From the NCBI GenBank assembly GCA_002333205.1, contig DDAD01000067.1, positions 31,919 to 40,127 on the forward strand: 8,209 bases of DNA, in the 5' to 3' direction. A program made the translations under genes and the position numbers. The notes below the pieces were generated by a model, which saw nothing but the letters and a program-made list of their open reading frames with translations, had not been told where the DNA came from and made no database searches. This DNA is from Pedobacter sp. UBA2067 (lineage in GTDB: Bacteria > Bacteroidota > Bacteroidia > Sphingobacteriales > Sphingobacteriaceae). Numbering within the stretch: position 1 is the first letter of the stretch; each line of letters begins with the position of its first letter. Below are positions 5,764 to 8,209 of this stretch, in pieces.

Positions 5764-7968
5764 TTAACCGGCTCTACGTTGGTATGCATAAAGGTTTTCC
5801 ATGCGAGCAAAACAGCGTTGCAAGGCATCGTCTAATGAAGGCATGCGAACGCCTTTTTCGCTGATCAACGCACTGTATTTTGGGCGGTAAGCGGTAAGTC
5901 CCATTTCCTTCAAAGGAACAGCCTCAATACGGCTACGATCAAGTTCTGCGATCTCGGCTACTTTTTCCGCAAGGCCTGCCCAGGTAATGATGCCGGTGTT
6001 GGTCAGGTGGAATATACCACTTTCATGATCCATGAGCATGTTCAGTGACTCATGAATCAGATCGGGGAGGTAGGTAGCTGATACATAGACATCATTAGCT
6101 GCTTTAATGCTGCGCTGCTCGCTCAACGCTTTTAATACCTGGAACACAAAATTTTGCTCATCCCAAGGCCCGAAAAAGCTACTTGTACGGATGATTAGCG
6201 CATCGGGATTAATCTCCTGAATTTTCTTTTCAGCCTTAACCTTGCTTTTGCCATAGCTGCTCAACGGCGCAGGGCGGTCACTTTCTACATATGGCGTCGA
6301 CTTTCTACCATCAAACACCTGGTCGGAAGAGAAGGTTAGAAATCTGATATGCTTTCTTGCGCAAATATCAGCCAGAATCACCGGGCCTTTAAAGTTGGAC
6401 TTTAAGCAGTCTTTAACTTCAGATTCCGCAGTATCAATGTTCGCGTATCCGGCAGCATTGATGATTGCCCAGGGATTAAGTTTATTAATCATCTGCTCTA
6501 CCTTAGCGGAATCCGCGATATCCAGTTCTGACCTGCTGAGTACCACATGCTGAATATTCCTTTCTTCGGCAATCTGGCGAACGGCGCTGCCGAGCGTACC
6601 ATTTTTACCGATGATGACCAATGGTCTGCAGCATTGTGCTTCTTTTGTCGGTTTGGATAGGCTCCTAACACGCTTTCCAACTGGTATTTTGTTGTGGTCG
6701 CGTTTCCACCAGCCTTCGCCTGCTAAGATCGGATGGTCAAAGGCTCCCTGGATACTGAGTTCCTGAATGAGTCTGGCCATTGCCGTAGGGCGGGGTTCAC
6801 CGGAGCTGAGACTAAAAACGCCGGGTTCATATTCGCCCCAGGGTTCCGTACAAAGTCGGTTCCAGCCATGTAGTCCGAAAAGCGCCCAGGCAGTAAGTGT
6901 ACGGATGTCGACACCTTCATCTCTAAGGCGATTCAGTGTGAGCCACATATCGTAAAACCAGCGCATCTGATCCTCTCTAGGGCTGTATAGATGGCATTCC
7001 GTAATTGCCAGTGGCAATTGAAGGCGTTCCCAAGCTTCTTTAATCAAGTGGTAGGCGCCAGATTCTTCATCCATTTTAACCAGTGCAGTATGTACATCTG
7101 CATATTGGTGTTTGCCATTTCCGCCGTGATATTGCGCTGGATACTTCTGCAGATCTTCGTCAAGATAACGCTCTGAAGTTAGATAGTAGTTAAAGCCACA
7201 GATATCCGGAGCATAGTTGTTCTCCAGGAAGTAACGTAGCTCTTCTTCTTTGATCCCTACTTTAACCATGTATTTCCACATCATCTTGTCCGGAGTAAGT
7301 TTCCCAGATAAGAGCTCGTAAGACACCCAACGTCGTTCATTTTCAAAATCGGCCTGATACTGTAGTAAAGGCGTACTATGGCATTTGCCTAAGTCGTCGG
7401 TCTGGATAAGCTTTGCATCTGGATTCACCTGTTTTATCGCCTTCATGGCCATCACAGTAGCCTTACATTCACTTAGCAACACTTTGAAGAAGTCGTAATC
7501 GCTGGCCTTGTGCGGGTACCAATGTCCATAGAGCCCACAGAATCTCGCTGTTGTAAGTGGTTCATTTACGGGTGTGTAGTACTCCAGCCATGGGAATTGT
7601 TTTGCGACCTGCACTGCATACGCTGCGAGGCCTTCCTCAAAGCTGCCGTCGTAAAAGTTCACGTATTTAGGGCCGCTGCCATGATGAACCAGGCTCGCAA
7701 TGGGCGTGATGTCTAGCTCCCTTAGACGATTTAGATACCGTTCGGTCCTTGACCAATCTATGTCGGTATCTAGTTCTGGCTGATGTTTTTCCCAGATTAT
7801 CGGATAGCGGAGCTTTGTAATTCCTAAAGAGCCGAGATGATCCAGATCGCTAATCCTGTTGTAGTGGCCTGAATATTCCAGTTGATCAAGATAGTTGTCT
7901 TGGATACGGTTGAAGGTACATTCGATGCCGCCCCATATTTCGAGTTTGTCTTTCTTATTCGATTTCAT
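5764..7968 (-). CDS. fusion protein: GH1-like glycosidase domain plus RmlD-like sugar-nucleotide reductase domain
   Basis: This 734-residue protein has two complete enzyme-like domains. Residues about 8-410 resemble family 1 glycoside hydrolases: EIWGGIECTFNR (10-21), the acid/base motif YTPVNEP (131-137, Glu136), GFNYY (258-262), the nucleophile region AITECH (321-326, Glu324 in place of the usual TENG context), and a WALFGLHGW block (361-369) near the C-terminal end of the barrel. After a basic linker (about 425-447), residues 448-730 match dTDP-4-dehydrorhamnose reductase-like proteins: VIIGKNGTLG (451-460), INAAGYANIDTAE (503-515), SSDQVFDG (547-554), the catalytic YxxxK at Tyr572/Lys576, IIRTSSFFG (592-600), and GIFHLTNTG (651-659). 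No signal peptide is present, so it should be cytoplasmic, odd for a polysaccharide-degrading glycosidase. The ATG at 7968 is the natural start. I recall similar GH1-RmlD fusions in other bacteria, with unknown biochemistry. A role in making or trimming an intracellular sugar nucleotide or glycoside is inference. Confidence 0.87.
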   Translation of the reverse strand: MKSNKKDKLEIWGGIECTFNRIQDNYLDQLEYSGHYNRISDLDHLGSLGITKLRYPIIWEKHQPELDTDIDWSRTERYLNRLRELDITPIASLVHHGSGPKYVNFYDGSFEEGLAAYAVQVAKQFPWLEYYTPVNEPLTTARFCGLYGHWYPHKASDYDFFKVLLSECKATVMAMKAIKQVNPDAKLIQTDDLGKCHSTPLLQYQADFENERRWVSYELLSGKLTPDKMMWKYMVKVGIKEEELRYFLENNYAPDICGFNYYLTSERYLDEDLQKYPAQYHGGNGKHQYADVHTALVKMDEESGAYHLIKEAWERLQLPLAITECHLYSPREDQMRWFYDMWLTLNRLRDEGVDIRTLTAWALFGLHGWNRLCTEPWGEYEPGVFSLSSGEPRPTAMARLIQELSIQGAFDHPILAGEGWWKRDHNKIPVGKRVRSLSKPTKEAQCCRPLVIIGKNGTLGSAVRQIAEERNIQHVVLSRSELDIADSAKVEQMINKLNPWAIINAAGYANIDTAESEVKDCLKSNFKGPVILADICARKHIRFLTFSSDQVFDGRKSTPYVESDRPAPLSSYGKSKVKAEKKIQEINPDALIIRTSSFFGPWDEQNFVFQVLKALSEQRSIKAANDVYVSATYLPDLIHESLNMLMDHESGIFHLTNTGIITWAGLAEKVAEIAELDRSRIEAVPLKEMGLTAYRPKYSALISEKGVRMPSLDDALQRCFARMENLYAYQRRAG

Positions 7969-8209
7969 AAGTCTCTATTCTAGTTTTCAGGCGCGTATTT
8001 TGATATAATGGTTACACAACTGGTCAAAAAACAAGCAGATCGGCATTTTTCAGAAAAAAAAAGCAACTCAGGTATCAGCGGACGCTGATTCCGCAACATT
8101 CCCGTATACACAGGAACATGTCCGTAGTTCTACCCGCTATTCAGGTTCATTTTGGTCAAACAAACGGGAGTACGATTGTCTTATAGAGACATGGAATCAT
8201 TTAAAACGC
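7969..8209. other. intergenic region upstream of the fusion gene
   Basis: No convincing gene is seen here on either strand. The three - frames hit stops within about 27 bases of the right edge, and the + strand offers only a 22-codon frame from the ATG at 8119. The region should hold the promoter for the fusion gene. A possible - strand pair is TTGACC, reading down from about 8026, with a TATATC-like box near 8001-8007, but the spacing is short and the match to Bacteroidota boxes is poor. A palindrome and a nine-A run at 8054-8089 are described separately. Confidence 0.5.
8054..8094. repeat. two overlapping inverted repeats next to a nine-A run
   Basis: ATCAGCG (8074-8080) and CGCTGAT (8083-8089) form a perfect 7-bp palindrome with a 2-base centre. 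Overlapping it, GCGGA (8078-8082) and TCCGC (8090-8094) form a second 5-bp hairpin around a 7-base loop; the two cannot form at once. Nine A bases (8054-8062) lie 11 bases away and read as nine T on the - strand, downstream of the hairpin. This could be a terminator for a - strand gene outside the window, although the T-run is set too far from the stem for a classic one, or a regulator site upstream of the fusion gene. Confidence 0.35.

Noticed and set aside
8119..8187. 22-codon + strand open frame near the right edge
   Set aside because: Too short, with no recognisable product and no start-site support.

Overview
The window looks like chromosomal DNA of a Bacteroidota member, probably of the Sphingobacteriaceae (Pedobacter, Mucilaginibacter or Sphingobacterium type). 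This is inferred from protein style, from the near absence of Shine-Dalgarno sequences before starts, and from one good Bacteroidota -7 box (TAnnTTTG form) before the thioesterase gene. No rRNA, tRNA, CRISPR array, transposase or integrase was seen.

Layout: genes up to about 3.93 kb read on the + strand and genes from about 3.94 kb to 7.97 kb read on the - strand, so the two blocks converge across a 16-base gap (3927-3942). The + block holds a possible tail of an upstream gene (to 95), an ATP-grasp protein of the TupA-like amidoligase type (262-999, perhaps truncated by an in-frame TAG at 178-180), a YqcI/YcgG heme-dependent N-hydroxylase of the GntA type (1082-1840), a DUF1989 / urea-carboxylase-associated protein (1867-2454), a membrane-attached family 2 glycosyltransferase whose start overlaps the DUF1989 stop (2445-3428), and, after its own promoter, a hotdog acyl-CoA thioesterase (3540-3926). 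The - block, in transcription order, holds a two-domain protein joining a GH1-like glycosidase to an RmlD-like sugar-nucleotide reductase (7968-5764), a small atypical SDR of the TIP30/HTATIP2 type (5682-5026), and a metallo-beta-lactamase-fold hydrolase of the NAPE-PLD/UlaG type (4980-3943).

The most interesting part is 1082-3428. GntA-type enzymes put a hydroxyl on guanidine nitrogens, and characterised DUF1989 proteins (carboxyguanidine deiminases) remove nitrogen from guanidine derivatives. Their tight pairing, with a translationally overlapping glycosyltransferase behind and an ATP-grasp amidoligase-like gene ahead, suggests a small cluster that modifies a guanidine compound (arginine, agmatine or similar). 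Whether the product is a small metabolite or decorates a glycan cannot be told from sequence. The GH1-RmlD fusion is a second unusual item. The remaining genes look like ordinary accessory or housekeeping genes.
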